A stretch of 64,000 nucleotides of DNA from Streptomyces sp. YIM 130001 (GCF_003574445.1 NZ_KZ984558.1:1-64000), one strand, 5' to 3'; counted from the stretch's first letter, positions 1-8,869 are shown. Translations and numbers: made by a program. The notes: generated from the sequence alone by a model not told the origin.

Positions 1-171
1 ATCATGGAACGTCACCCCGTACGCACCCAGCTCCGCAAGCCGCTCAACCGACTCCACCGGATCCAACGCCCGCCTCGTCGCCTCACCGAACGGATCATTA
101 CCGCGCCAACCAACCGTCCACAGACCGAAGGTGAACCTGTCCTGCGGGGTGGGTGTGAAGCGATCTGTCAT
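1..171 (-). CDS. xylA: Xylose isomerase XylA, N-terminal part (runs off the window)
   Basis: Reading leftward from an ATG at 171, the first 57 residues contain DRFTFGLWTVGW, DPFGEATR and ALDPVESVERLAELGAYGV, the hallmark N-terminus of actinobacterial class I xylose isomerase. The enzyme converts D-xylose to D-xylulose in the cytoplasm, feeding the xylulokinase encoded divergently at 436. An AAGGGG ribosome-binding sequence lies about 5-10 bases upstream of the ATG. Only the N-terminus is in the window, so the metal-binding and catalytic residues cannot be checked. Family identification is confident; completeness is unknown. Confidence 0.93.
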   Translation of the reverse strand, partial: MTDRFTPTPQDRFTFGLWTVGWRGNDPFGEATRRALDPVESVERLAELGAYGVTFHD

Positions 172-236
172 CGTGCGGCCCCTTACTGATGCGTGCGGAC
201 GGGGAGCGGGGGTGACTGCGTCCCGCTCTTTTGTTC

Positions 237-248
237 AGTCACATGACT
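237..248. promoter_or_regulatory. Inverted repeat between xylA and xylB (candidate operator)
   Basis: AGTCA-CA-TGACT is a perfect 5-bp inverted repeat with a 2-base centre, 66-77 bases upstream of the xylA start. It sits in an A/T-richer pocket unlike the flanking coding DNA. Position suggests control of xylA. The regulator is not known from sequence. Confidence 0.4.
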
Positions 249-378
249 AATACGTGATTCCCGCGTCGCACGCCAGACCCGAAAACGTAACCATGCGGTA
301 GCGCTTCGTAGTACGCATCTGCCGCGTCCGCCAAAGGGTGCCCGGCGGATCGAAATCGCCCCTGCCGGCCCGGATTTG

Positions 379-400
379 TTTTGTGTACGATCAAAATCGT
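379..400. promoter_or_regulatory. Overlapping inverted repeats upstream of xylB (candidate operator)
   Basis: Two overlapping palindromes lie 36-57 bases before the xylB start: TTTTG-N8-CAAAA (379-396) and ACGAT-CAAA-ATCGT (387-400). Both are A/T-rich in a GC-rich context. A ROK or LacI-type repressor of the xyl genes is plausible, and a ROK gene is present at 59313-60509, but the link is inference. Confidence 0.45.
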
Positions 401-435
401 TCGGCAGGAAGCTCCGGCAGGAATCGAGGTCAGCG

Positions 436-1911
436 ATGCCCCCGAGCAGCGTCGTCATCGGCGTGGACAGCTCCACCCAGTCGACCAAGGCGGCCGTCGT
501 CGACGGCGCCACCGGACGGCTGCTCGCCGTCGGGCGCGCCCCGCACGAAGTGACCGGCACCGACGGAGCGCGCGAGAGCGACCCCGAGGCCTGGTGGTCG
601 GCCCTGCGCGACGCACTCGCCGGGGCCCTGAAGGACGCGGACGTACCCGCCTCCGCGGTCACCGGCATCGGCGTCGCCGGCCAGCAGCACGGCCTCGTCG
701 TCCTCGACGGCCGAGGCCGGCCGCTGCGCGGCGCCCTGCTGTGGAACGACACCCGCTCCGCACCGCAGGCCGCCGAACTCACCGAGGCCCTCGGCGGCCC
801 GCGCGCCTGGACGGCACGTACCGGATCCGTCCCGGTCCCGTCGATGACGGCCACCAAGTGGCAGTGGCTGCGCGCCAACGACCCCGACACCGTCCGCTCC
901 GCGGCCGCCGTGCGCCTCCCGCACGACTTCCTCACCGAGCGACTCTGCGGCTCCGCCGTCACCGACCCGGGAGACGCCTCCGGCACCTGCTGGTACTCCA
1001 CCGCCACCGGCGCCTACGACGACGAACTGCTCGCGCTGCTCGACCTGCCCGCCCGCCTGCTCCCCGCCGTCGCCCCGACCGGCGGCACCCGCGTCGGCAC
1101 CCTCACCGCCGCGGCCGCCGAAGAGCTCGGCCTGCCCGAAGGTGTCGCGGTCGCCGCAGGCACCGGCGACAACATGGCCGCCGCGGTCGGACTCGGCCTC
1201 GGCGGCGCGGGCCTCCTGGACCACGCGGCACTCAGCCTCGGCACCTCCGGCACCGTCTTCGCGGGCGGACTGCGCCGGCCCGACGATCCGGCACTGGCCG
1301 GGTTCGCCGCCGCCGACGGCACCTACCTGCCGCTCGCGTGCACCCTCAACTGCACGCTCGCCGTCGACCGGATCGCAGTGCTGCTCGGCCTCGACCGCGA
1401 CGACGCGACCCCCGGTGGCGAGACCGTCCTGCTGCCCTACCTCGACGGCGAACGCACCCCTGACCTGCCGCACGCCGCCGGACTGCTGACCGGCCTCCGG
1501 CACGCCACCACGCCGCAACAGGTGCTCGGCGCCGCTTACGAAGGCGCCGCGTTCACCGCACTGCGCGCGCTCGACGCCGTACTAGAAGCCTGCGGTGTCG
1601 ACCCGGCGGACCCGGCCGCAGCCGACCGGCCGCTGCGCCTGGTGGGCGGCGGAGCCCGCGGCCGCACCTGGCTCGAGACCGTACGCAGACTGTCCGGCCG
1701 CCCGGTGATCCTGCCCGAGTCCGGCGAACTCGTCGCCCTCGGCGCCGCCGCCCTCGCCCTCGGTGCCGCCACCGGCGAGGAACCGGTCGCGGCCGCCGCA
1801 GGCTGGGCCACCGCACAGGGCCCACTGCTGCCCGCGCTGCCGCGCGACGACGAGACCTGGGAACGCCTGGGCACCGTCCTCACCCGCGCCACACCCGCCC
1901 TGCTCGACTGA
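436..1911 (+). CDS. xylB: Xylulokinase XylB
   Basis: A 491-residue FGGY-family sugar kinase. The N-terminus GVDSSTQSTKAAVVD is the phosphate-binding loop of this family, followed by GVAGQQHGLVVLD and, in the middle, AAGTGDNMAAAVG with the conserved catalytic Asp. The C-terminal ATPase half contains LVGGGARGRTWLE. It phosphorylates D-xylulose to xylulose 5-phosphate for the pentose phosphate pathway. The ATG at 436 is preferred because GAGG sits 7 bases upstream; an in-frame extension to 376 would run through the operator region. Divergence from xylA and the alpha-xylosidase downstream support a xylose/xyloglucan-oligosaccharide role. Confidence 0.93.
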   Translation: MPPSSVVIGVDSSTQSTKAAVVDGATGRLLAVGRAPHEVTGTDGARESDPEAWWSALRDALAGALKDADVPASAVTGIGVAGQQHGLVVLDGRGRPLRGALLWNDTRSAPQAAELTEALGGPRAWTARTGSVPVPSMTATKWQWLRANDPDTVRSAAAVRLPHDFLTERLCGSAVTDPGDASGTCWYSTATGAYDDELLALLDLPARLLPAVAPTGGTRVGTLTAAAAEELGLPEGVAVAAGTGDNMAAAVGLGLGGAGLLDHAALSLGTSGTVFAGGLRRPDDPALAGFAAADGTYLPLACTLNCTLAVDRIAVLLGLDRDDATPGGETVLLPYLDGERTPDLPHAAGLLTGLRHATTPQQVLGAAYEGAAFTALRALDAVLEACGVDPADPAAADRPLRLVGGGARGRTWLETVRRLSGRPVILPESGELVALGAAALALGAATGEEPVAAAAGWATAQGPLLPALPRDDETWERLGTVLTRATPALLD

Positions 1912-1977
1912 ACCCCACCGCGAAGCGCCACCCGAGCGCTCACCCAGCGCCCCGAACCACCCGCAGAGGTAAGACCC

Positions 1978-4248
1978 TTGAAGTTCACCGACGGCTACTG
2001 GCTGATGCGCGACGGCGTCCAGGCCTCCTACGCCACCGAAGCCCGCGACATCCGCGTCCACGACGACCGCTTCACCGCCTACGCGGCCGTCAAGCGCGTG
2101 GAACGCCGCGGCGACACCCTCAACGCCCCCCTCCTCACCGTCGACTGCCACGCGCCCGCCGAGGGTGTCATCGGCGTCCGCGTCACCCACCACGCGGGCC
2201 GCCGCAACCCCGGCCCCGACTTCGAACTGCCGGGCGCCACCGAGGGCGTGGGCAGGATCGACACCGACGGCACCCGCGTCACGCTGGACAGCGGCGCACT
2301 CGCCGTCACCGTCGACTCCGCCGCTCCCTGGACGCTCTCCTTCACCGACCGGGACGGCCGCGAGGTCACCTCCGCCGGCCGCAAGGGCACCGCCTTCGTC
2401 ACCACCCCCGACGGCGCCCACCACATGGCGGCCCAGCTGGCCCTGGGCGTCGGCGGCCAGGTGTACGGACTGGGCGAGCGCTTCACCCCGTTCGTGAAGA
2501 ACGGCCAGACCGTCGACATCTGGCAGGCCGACGGCGGCACCAGCAGCGAACAGGCCTACAAGAACGTGCCGTTCAGCCTGCACGTCACTCCCACCGGCGC
2601 CTACGGCGTCTTCGTCCGCCACCCCGGAAAGGTCTCCTACGAGGTCGGTTCCGAATCCGTCGGCGAGCTGCAGTTCAGCGTCGAGGACCAGACCCTCGAG
2701 TACTACGTGGTGGCCGGACCCGAGCCCAAGGACGTACTGCGCCGCTACACCGCGCTGACCGGCCGCCCGGCGCTGCCGCCCGCCTGGTCGTTCGGACTGT
2801 GGCTGACGACCTCCTTCACCACCCAGTACGACGAGGCGACCGTCTCCTCCTTCGTGGACGGCATGTCCGAGCGCGGAATCCCGCTGTCCGTCTTCCACTT
2901 CGACTGCTTCTGGATGCGCGAGTACCAGTGGTCGGACTTCGAGTGGGACCCGGCGGTCTTCCCCGACCCCGAAGGGATGCTGGCCCGCCTCAAGGAACGC
3001 GGCCTGAAGATCTCGGTGTGGATCAACCCGTACATCGCGCAGAAGTCCGCGCTCTTCGACGAGGGAGCCGAACGCGGCTACCTGGTGAAGACCGCCGACG
3101 GTGACATCTGGCAGTGGGACCTGTGGCAGGCCGGCATGGCACTGGTCGACTTCACCGACCCCGAGGCCCGCGCCTGGTACCAGGACAAGCTCAAGGGCCT
3201 GCTCGACCAGGGCGTCGACTGCTTCAAGACGGACTTCGGCGAACGCATCCCGACCGACGTCGTCTGGCACGACGGCTCCGACCCCGAGCGGATGCACAAC
3301 TACTACGCGCACCTCTACAACGAAGCCGTCTTCGAACTCCTCGAGCGGGAGCGCGGCAGGGGCGAGGCCGTACTCTTCGCACGCTCGGCGACCGCCGGCG
3401 GCCAGCAGTTCCCGGTGCACTGGGGCGGCGACTGCTGGTCGTCCTTCGCGGCCATGGCCGAATCGCTGCGCGGTGGACTGTCCCTGTCGCTGTCCGGATT
3501 CGGCTTCTGGTCGCACGACATCGGCGGCTTCGAAGGCACCCCCGACCCGGCCGTCTTCAAGCGCTGGCTCGCCTTCGGACTGCTCTCCTCGCACAGCCGC
3601 CTGCACGGCTCCTCGTCGTACCGCGTGCCGTGGGAGTTCGGCGACGAAGCGGTCGATGTGGCACGGCAGTTCACGCTGCTCAAGCACCGCCTCATGCCCT
3701 ACCTCTACGGCGCCGCCGCCGAGGCCCACCGCACAGGCGTACCCCTGATGCGGCCCCTGCTGCTCGACTTCCCCGGCGACCCCGCATGCCGCACCCTCGA
3801 CCGGCAGTACATGCTCGGCCCGGACCTCCTGGTCGCCCCCGTCTTCTCGGCCGGCGGCGACGTGGAGTTCTATCTGCCCGAGGGCACCTGGACCCACCTG
3901 CTGACCGGGGACACCGTCGAGGGCGGGCGCTGGCTGCGGGAACACCACGGCTTCGACAGTCTGCCGCTGTACGTCCGCCCCGGCGCCGTTCTGCCGCTGA
4001 CCGGGGACGACCGGCGTCCCGACGGCGACTGGTCCGAGGGCCTCACCCTCGTCGCGGGAGCCGACGTCCGCGACACCACGGTCACCGTCACCAACCGTGC
4101 CGGTGCTCCGGCGGCCACGTACCGGGTCGTGCGCGACGGCGGGGTACTGCGCGCCACCGCGGAGCTCGGCCACGCGGAGTTCCACCTGGCGCGTCCGGCC
4201 GGCATCCCCGCGACGGGCCGCGGCACCGCTGAACTGCCGCTCGCCTGA
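1978..4248 (+). CDS. xylS: GH31 alpha-xylosidase (YicI type)
   Basis: A 756-residue glycoside hydrolase family 31 enzyme. CFKTDFGERIPTD contains the nucleophile (about Asp419) and HWGGDCWSSF the acid/base (about Asp485), both in the form typical of YicI alpha-xylosidases rather than alpha-glucosidases. The N-terminal galactose-mutarotase-like domain ends near residue 240. No signal peptide is present, so it should act in the cytoplasm, releasing xylose from imported isoprimeverose-type oligosaccharides. The start is a TTG with AGAGG about 8 bases upstream. It follows xylB by 66 bases and is likely co-transcribed, delivering xylose to XylA and XylB. Confidence 0.9.
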   Translation: MKFTDGYWLMRDGVQASYATEARDIRVHDDRFTAYAAVKRVERRGDTLNAPLLTVDCHAPAEGVIGVRVTHHAGRRNPGPDFELPGATEGVGRIDTDGTRVTLDSGALAVTVDSAAPWTLSFTDRDGREVTSAGRKGTAFVTTPDGAHHMAAQLALGVGGQVYGLGERFTPFVKNGQTVDIWQADGGTSSEQAYKNVPFSLHVTPTGAYGVFVRHPGKVSYEVGSESVGELQFSVEDQTLEYYVVAGPEPKDVLRRYTALTGRPALPPAWSFGLWLTTSFTTQYDEATVSSFVDGMSERGIPLSVFHFDCFWMREYQWSDFEWDPAVFPDPEGMLARLKERGLKISVWINPYIAQKSALFDEGAERGYLVKTADGDIWQWDLWQAGMALVDFTDPEARAWYQDKLKGLLDQGVDCFKTDFGERIPTDVVWHDGSDPERMHNYYAHLYNEAVFELLERERGRGEAVLFARSATAGGQQFPVHWGGDCWSSFAAMAESLRGGLSLSLSGFGFWSHDIGGFEGTPDPAVFKRWLAFGLLSSHSRLHGSSSYRVPWEFGDEAVDVARQFTLLKHRLMPYLYGAAAEAHRTGVPLMRPLLLDFPGDPACRTLDRQYMLGPDLLVAPVFSAGGDVEFYLPEGTWTHLLTGDTVEGGRWLREHHGFDSLPLYVRPGAVLPLTGDDRRPDGDWSEGLTLVAGADVRDTTVTVTNRAGAPAATYRVVRDGGVLRATAELGHAEFHLARPAGIPATGRGTAELPLA

Positions 4249-4262
4249 GGAACGGCACTGCC

Positions 4263-4296
4263 GTCCTTCGTCCCGGAGCCCACCGGGACGAAGGAC
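4263..4296. terminator. Strong hairpin after the xylB-alpha-xylosidase operon
   Basis: A perfect 14-bp inverted repeat (4263-4276 with 4283-4296) with loop AGCCCA begins 14 bases past the alpha-xylosidase stop. There is no T-run, as is usual for Streptomyces terminators. Confidence 0.8.
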
Positions 4297-4329
4297 CTAC
4301 GGCGGCATCCGGAGCCGGCCGGTGATCGT

Positions 4330-5070
4330 ATGCTGGCCGCGATGTTCTCGCCCCAAGGTCCCACCCTCCGTGAACTCGCCGTGCAGGCACTGTCCTCCGT
4401 GGAGCACGGCTACGACCTGCTCGCGCCGAAGTTCGACCGCACGCCGTTCCGCACACCCGGCGGCGTACTCGGTCCGGTGACCCGCGTCCTGCGCACCATC
4501 GGTCCGTTCCGTACGGGCCTCGATCTGTGCTGCGGGACGGGGGCGGGCCTCGAGGTGCTCGGCGAGGTCTGCCGGGACCGAGCCGTCGGCGTCGACTTCA
4601 GCGCCGGGATGCTCGCCGCAGGCCGCCAGGAGCATCGGCCCGCGCCCGGCGACACTCCGGCCGACTGGGTGCGCGGTGACGCCCTCGCCCTGCCGTTCGG
4701 CCCGGTCTTCGACCTGGTCGTGAGCTTCGGGGCGTTCGGACACTTCCTGCCCGAGCAGCGGCCCCGGCTCTTCGAGCAGGTCCACGCGGTGCTGCGTCCC
4801 GGCGGAAGCTTCGCCTTCCCGCTGGTCGCGCCCGCCAGGCCCGGCAGCCGGGGCCACCTCGCGATGCTCGGCTTCGACACCGCGATGCGGGCGCGCAACG
4901 CCGTGTGGCGGCCGCCGTTCGTCATGTACTACCGCGGCTTCGGGCTCACCGACGTGCGCGCCGAACTGACCCGGACGGGCTTCAGCTCCGCGCTGTACGC
5001 CCTCGACGAGCTCGGCCGCCGACCGGACGGCAGCCCACGCTGCAGGCTCCTGGTCGCCACCCGCCGGTGA
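4330..5070 (+). CDS. Class I SAM-dependent methyltransferase
   Basis: A 246-residue protein with a Rossmann methyltransferase core: LDLCCGTGAGLEVL is motif I (SAM-binding glycine loop), AVGVDFSAGMLAAGR carries the acidic motif II residue, and FDLVVSFGAFGHF is motif IV. The hydrophobic N-terminal 45 residues may cap the active site. Substrate cannot be told from sequence. Two in-frame ATGs (4330 and 4342) are possible; neither has a clear Shine-Dalgarno sequence, so the start is uncertain by four codons. It is isolated from the xyl operon by the hairpin at 4263. Confidence 0.8.
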   Translation: MLAAMFSPQGPTLRELAVQALSSVEHGYDLLAPKFDRTPFRTPGGVLGPVTRVLRTIGPFRTGLDLCCGTGAGLEVLGEVCRDRAVGVDFSAGMLAAGRQEHRPAPGDTPADWVRGDALALPFGPVFDLVVSFGAFGHFLPEQRPRLFEQVHAVLRPGGSFAFPLVAPARPGSRGHLAMLGFDTAMRARNAVWRPPFVMYYRGFGLTDVRAELTRTGFSSALYALDELGRRPDGSPRCRLLVATRR

Positions 5071-5171
5071 CATCCGCGTCCGGGAATACCGGACCCGCGA
5101 TCTTCCTTGCACCTGCCGGCGCCCCGTACGCCCGGGCCCGCCGGCCGGCCGGAGAAGGAGTACCAGCACAC

Positions 5172-5948
5172 ATGCACACCCCGTACGCCCCGCACCCCGA
5201 CGTCGCCCCCGAGCGCGGCGGCCCGAGCGGCGGGCAGCCGGTCCGTGAACCCGCGAAGCAGGTGGCGGACACCGGCCCGCTGGCGAACCCGGTGCGCGCC
5301 GCACTGACCGGCCCGCACGCCCACTTCGCCGAGACCCGGGGGCGGGCGCTGCGCTATCCGCCGGAGGTCGCCGGATGGGCCGCCCTGCCCGACGACCCGG
5401 AACCCGCAGACTGGGCGGACCTGGCGGCGCTGGTCGGGCCCGGAGGCGAGGCGACGTTCGCCGGACTGGAGGGCACGCTCCCCGAGGGCTGGGAGAGCGT
5501 CTTCCGGATCGACGGCGTCCAGCTGCTCGGCGAGACGGTACGGGGCGAGCCCGACGAGGAGGCCGTCGAGCTCGGACCCGCCGACGTGCCGGAGATGCTC
5601 GACCTGGTGGCCCGTACGCGGCCCGGTCCGTTCCTGCCGCGCACCGTGGAGCTCGGCACATATCTGGGCATCCGGCGCGAGGGCGTGCTCGTCGCGATGG
5701 CGGGGGAGCGGCTGCGGCCCGCGGGCTGGACGGAGATCAGCGCGGTCTGCACGGACCCGGCGTACCGCGGCCAGGGCCTGGCCGCCCGCCTCGTGCTCGC
5801 GGTGTCCGCGGGCGTGCGGGAGCGCGGCGAGATCCCGCTCCTGCACACCGGGGCGGACAACGCGGGCGCGATACGTGTGTACGAGAGGCTGGGCTTCACC
5901 CTCAGCCGCAAGCCGTCGTTCCGGGGCGTACGGGCGCCGGGCGCCTGA
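5172..5948 (+). CDS. GNAT family N-acetyltransferase
   Basis: A 258-residue protein whose C-terminal half is a GNAT fold of the FR47-like type: AVCTDPAYRGQGLAARLV is the acetyl-CoA pyrophosphate loop (motif A) and NAGAIRVYERLGF is motif B. The N-terminal 100 residues are not recognised. The ATG at 5172 is chosen because GAAGGAG ends 11 bases upstream; the longer reading frame back to 4905 overlaps the methyltransferase and lacks a ribosome site. Substrate unknown. It converges on the dha operon, with a strong hairpin between. Confidence 0.8.
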   Translation: MHTPYAPHPDVAPERGGPSGGQPVREPAKQVADTGPLANPVRAALTGPHAHFAETRGRALRYPPEVAGWAALPDDPEPADWADLAALVGPGGEATFAGLEGTLPEGWESVFRIDGVQLLGETVRGEPDEEAVELGPADVPEMLDLVARTRPGPFLPRTVELGTYLGIRREGVLVAMAGERLRPAGWTEISAVCTDPAYRGQGLAARLVLAVSAGVRERGEIPLLHTGADNAGAIRVYERLGFTLSRKPSFRGVRAPGA

Positions 5949-5958
5949 CGGACCAAGG

Positions 5959-6002
5959 GGCACGGTGCCCGGGGGAGTTGAGCCCGCCCCGGGCACCGTG
6001 CC
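5959..6002. terminator. Bidirectional terminator between acetyltransferase and dhaM
   Basis: Perfect 16-bp stem (5959-5974 with 5987-6002) and 12-base loop, placed between two convergent genes. Confidence 0.85.
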
Positions 6003-6020
6003 TCGTACCCAGTGCCGTCC

Positions 6021-6458
6021 TCAGCCGGTCTTGCGGTAGTCGTACGCCTCACGGGCCGCGGACTCGACCGCGTCGAGGCCGGCGCCGGTCGAGGCCGTGA
6101 CGAGCGCGGCCACCGCGCCCTCCACGAACGGTGCGTCCACCAGGCGTGTCCCGTCCGGGAGCTCGTCCCCCTCGGCGAGCAGCGCCTTCACCGTCAGTAC
6201 CGCGCTGCCGAGGTCGACCAGGACCGCAACTCCCGCGCCACCGTCCACCGCACGGGCCGCGGAGGTGATCAACTCCGAACTGGTACCGAGCCCACCGTCC
6301 TCCGTGCCGCCCGCCGGCAGCACGGGCGCGGTCGAGCCGCCGCCCGCGAGGCCCACGGCGAGGTCGGCGACCGAGGTGGCCACGGGTCCGCTGTGCGAGA
6401 CCAGGACGATGCCCACCGTGCCGGGCACCGCCACGCTCGCCTCGCCCGCCTCACTCAT
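6021..6458 (-). CDS. dhaM: Dihydroxyacetone kinase phosphotransferase subunit DhaM
   Basis: A 145-residue EIIA-Man-like domain. GIVLVSHSGPVA contains the His that accepts phosphate from HPr, and VLVDLGSAVLTVKALL is the second signature. In multi-subunit Dha kinases it relays PEP-derived phosphate to ADP held by DhaL. It is the short form with only the EIIA domain, lacking fused HPr and EI regions seen in enterobacterial DhaM, so it must use the general PTS proteins. It overlaps dhaL by 8 bases and is the last gene of a dhaK-dhaL-dhaM operon. Confidence 0.9.
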   Translation of the reverse strand: MSEAGEASVAVPGTVGIVLVSHSGPVATSVADLAVGLAGGGSTAPVLPAGGTEDGGLGTSSELITSAARAVDGGAGVAVLVDLGSAVLTVKALLAEGDELPDGTRLVDAPFVEGAVAALVTASTGAGLDAVESAAREAYDYRKTG

Positions 6459-7059
6459 GGCTGCCGCCCGCCGCCTTCGCGAGTGCCGCGACGAGCAGGG
6501 CGGAGGAGGTCGCGCCCGGATCCTGGTGCCCGATGCTGCGCTCGCCCAGATAACTCGCCCTGCCCTTGCGGGCCTGCAGCGGCACCGTGGACAGGGCGCC
6601 CTCCTCGGCCGCCTCGGCCGCCGCCTCGAAGGATTCGTCGAGCGCGTCCGCGGCAGGTACGAGCGCGTCCAGCATGGTCTTGTCGCCCACCGCCGCGCCG
6701 CCCAGACGCGCGACCGCCTCCACGCCCTCGCGCAGCGCCGCCGCGAAGTCCTGCTCCGACACCTCTTCCGCCTCGCCCAACGCCTTGCCGGTGCGCCGCA
6801 GCAGCGTCCCGTACAGCGGACCCGAAGCGCCGCCCACCGTCGAGATCAACTGGCGCCCGGCCGCGGTGAGTACGGCCCCCGGGGTGGCGGGCGCCTCCTT
6901 CTCCAGAGTCGCCACCACCGCGCGGAAACCGCGCTGCAGATTGCTGCCGTGGTCCGCATCGCCGATCGGCGAGTCGAGGTCCGTGAGCCGTTCCGCCTCA
7001 CGGTCCACGGTGGCCGCCGCGGCCGTCAGCCAGCGGCGGAAGAATCCGGCGTCGAGCAC
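6451..7059 (-). CDS. dhaL: Dihydroxyacetone kinase ADP-binding subunit DhaL
   Basis: A 202-residue DAK2-domain protein. LDSPIGDADHGSNLQRGF carries the Asp residues that bind the two magnesium ions, and GGASGPLYGTLLRR the nucleotide-contacting glycines. It holds ADP/ATP permanently and phosphorylates dihydroxyacetone bound to DhaK. The start is GTG at 7059 with AGGAGG 4 bases upstream. It lies 60 bases after dhaK. Confidence 0.92.
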   Translation of the reverse strand: MLDAGFFRRWLTAAAATVDREAERLTDLDSPIGDADHGSNLQRGFRAVVATLEKEAPATPGAVLTAAGRQLISTVGGASGPLYGTLLRRTGKALGEAEEVSEQDFAAALREGVEAVARLGGAAVGDKTMLDALVPAADALDESFEAAAEAAEEGALSTVPLQARKGRASYLGERSIGHQDPGATSSALLVAALAKAAGGSHE

Positions 7060-7119
7060 GAGTCCTCCTAGATCGCGTACGGGCTCCCAGAGTAGAGCGG
7101 CCCATGTCCTGCGGGCCGC

Positions 7120-8112
7120 TCAGACGCCCCAGCGCAGCGCGGTGGTGCGCACGGGTGCGTCCCACAGGCGCAGCAACTCCTCGTCCGCCTCGCAGAGGGT
7201 CACCGAGGCGCCCGCCATGTCGAGCGACGTCACGTAGTTGCCGACGAGCACCCGGGCGACGGTCACGTTCCGCTCGGTGAGGACGCGCTGCACCTCGGCG
7301 TGGAAGCCGTACAGCTCGAGCAGGGGTGTCGCTCCCATGCCGTTCACCAGGAGCAGTACGGGATTGCGGGGCTGCAGGTCTTCGAGCACCGCGTCCACCG
7401 CGAAGTCGGCGATCTCGCGCGAGGTCATCATCGAACGCCGCTCGCGCCCCGGCTCGCCGTGGATGCCCACGCCCAGTTCCAGCTCTCCGTCCGGGAGGTC
7501 GAAGGTCGGCCCGCCCTTGGCGGGAGTGGAGCAGGGGCTCAGCGCCACACCGAAGCTCCGTGCCCGGTCGTTGACCCGGTGCGCGACGGCCTCGACCCGC
7601 TCCAGGGGCATGCCCTCGTCCGCAGCGGCGCCGGCCAGCTTCTCCACGAAGAGCGTGGCCCCGGTGCCGCGCCGGCCCGCCGTGTAGAGGCTGTCGGTGA
7701 CCGCCACGTCGTCGTTGACCAGGACCTTGGCCACCTGGATGCCCTCGTCCTCGGCGAGTTCGGCGGCCATGTCGAAGTTCAGTACGTCACCGGTGTAGTT
7801 CTTCACCACGAACAGCACGCCACGGCCGCTGTCCACGGCCGCCGCGGCCCGCACCATCTGGTCCGGCACGGGGGAGGTGAACACCTCACCCGGACACGCG
7901 GCGGACAGCATCCCGGGGCCGACGAACCCGCCGTGCAACGGCTCGTGCCCCGAACCGCCGCCCGACACCAGCGCCACCTTGTCGGCAACGGGTGCGTCGC
8001 GGCGGACGATCACCCGGTTCTCGACGTCCACCGTGAGCTCCGGATGCGCGGCCGCCATGCCGCGCAGCGCGTCGGCGACCACGGTCTCGGCCACGTTGAT
8101 CAGCATCTTCAC
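7120..8112 (-). CDS. dhaK: Dihydroxyacetone kinase substrate-binding subunit DhaK
   Basis: A 330-residue DAK1-domain protein. VSGGGSGHEPLHGGFVG is the family signature, and the His in GVGIHGEPG is residue 218 by my count, the residue that forms the covalent hemiaminal with dihydroxyacetone in the E. coli enzyme. It binds dihydroxyacetone for phosphorylation by DhaL, yielding DHAP for glycolysis. The start is GTG at 8112 with GGAGG 6 bases upstream. First gene of the dhaKLM operon. No DhaR or DhaQ homologue is adjacent. Confidence 0.94.
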   Translation of the reverse strand: MKMLINVAETVVADALRGMAAAHPELTVDVENRVIVRRDAPVADKVALVSGGGSGHEPLHGGFVGPGMLSAACPGEVFTSPVPDQMVRAAAAVDSGRGVLFVVKNYTGDVLNFDMAAELAEDEGIQVAKVLVNDDVAVTDSLYTAGRRGTGATLFVEKLAGAAADEGMPLERVEAVAHRVNDRARSFGVALSPCSTPAKGGPTFDLPDGELELGVGIHGEPGRERRSMMTSREIADFAVDAVLEDLQPRNPVLLLVNGMGATPLLELYGFHAEVQRVLTERNVTVARVLVGNYVTSLDMAGASVTLCEADEELLRLWDAPVRTTALRWGV

Positions 8113-8169
8113 GGGTACCTCCAGGGATTGGCAGTGGGGCCTGCGGGCTGGGTCTGCGAACCCGAGGTC

Positions 8170-8198
8170 ATTATCGAGGGAATGGCGCCAGGTGGCGC
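8170..8198 (-). promoter_or_regulatory. dhaK promoter region with palindrome in the -35 position
   Basis: On the minus strand a GATAAT -10 hexamer (8175-8170) is preceded 17 bases upstream by GCGCCA, which is one arm of a perfect palindrome GCGCCA-GG-TGGCGC (8185-8198). The palindrome therefore overlaps the -35 element, suggesting a regulated promoter. No regulator can be named. Confidence 0.45.
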
Positions 8199-8265
8199 GA
8201 GCTGCGGTCGAACTGTTCGGCTCCGAGGTCCGTCCGTTGTCCGTGCAGGACGCTGCGGACGAGCC

Positions 8266-8853
8266 CTAGCTGCGCAGCGCTGCGACCGCCTCGTCGAAGA
8301 GGCGCTCGGGATCGTCCGCCCCGCCGGACCGGTACCAGGCGTCGGTGGCCGCGTCGACGCAGGCCAGGGCGGCCGCGACGAAAGCCTTGGCCCTGGGGTC
8401 GGCCTCCGGGGACGCGGGCAGGCCCAGGCGGCGTTGGATCTCGGGCGCGAGGAGTTCCTGCCAGCGCAGGTGCTTCTCCAGATGGCGGGCGCGCAGTGAG
8501 GGTGCCTCGTGGTGGAGGGCGGCGAGAGTGAGTTGCTCCGCCCGGCTGCCCCCGGCCTCACGGAGGACCAGCAAGGCTCCCCGGATGGCTTCCCAGGCCG
8601 ACTCGTCTTCGGGCCGGGCCTCGAGCGCGGCTCGTACCGACTCGCCCAGCGCGTCGATGTCGCCCAGGACGAGGTCCTCCTTGCTTCCGAAGTAGTGGAA
8701 GAAGGACCGGCGGGAGATGCCGACCGCCGCGGTGATCTGGTCGACCGTCGTGGCGTCGAATCCGTGCTCCGCGAAGAGCCCGATGGCGGTGGCGGCGATC
8801 TCGGCGCGTGCCGCGCGGCGCGCACGCTCTCGGAGCGTGGGGGTGTCGGCCAT
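8266..8853 (-). CDS. TetR family transcriptional regulator
   Basis: A 195-residue repressor. Residues 10-58 form the TetR helix-turn-helix: AIGLFAEHGFDATTVDQI then AAVGISRRSFFHYFGSKEDL, the canonical recognition-helix signature. The C-terminal ligand domain is unspecific. It is divergent from the short-chain dehydrogenase at 8926, and the 72 bases between them hold a nested four-half-site palindrome, so it very probably represses itself and the dehydrogenase. A TAGGCT -10-like hexamer lies at 8865-8860 only 7 bases before the start, which would give a leaderless transcript. Confidence 0.9.
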   Translation of the reverse strand: MADTPTLRERARRAARAEIAATAIGLFAEHGFDATTVDQITAAVGISRRSFFHYFGSKEDLVLGDIDALGESVRAALEARPEDESAWEAIRGALLVLREAGGSRAEQLTLAALHHEAPSLRARHLEKHLRWQELLAPEIQRRLGLPASPEADPRAKAFVAAALACVDAATDAWYRSGGADDPERLFDEAVAALRS

Positions 8854-8869
8854 GCACGCAGCCTACAAT

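Noticed and set aside
1582..4185. 867-residue open frame opposite the alpha-xylosidase
   Set aside because: The forward frame has clear GH31 catalytic motifs and a ribosome site; the reverse frame shows no domain.
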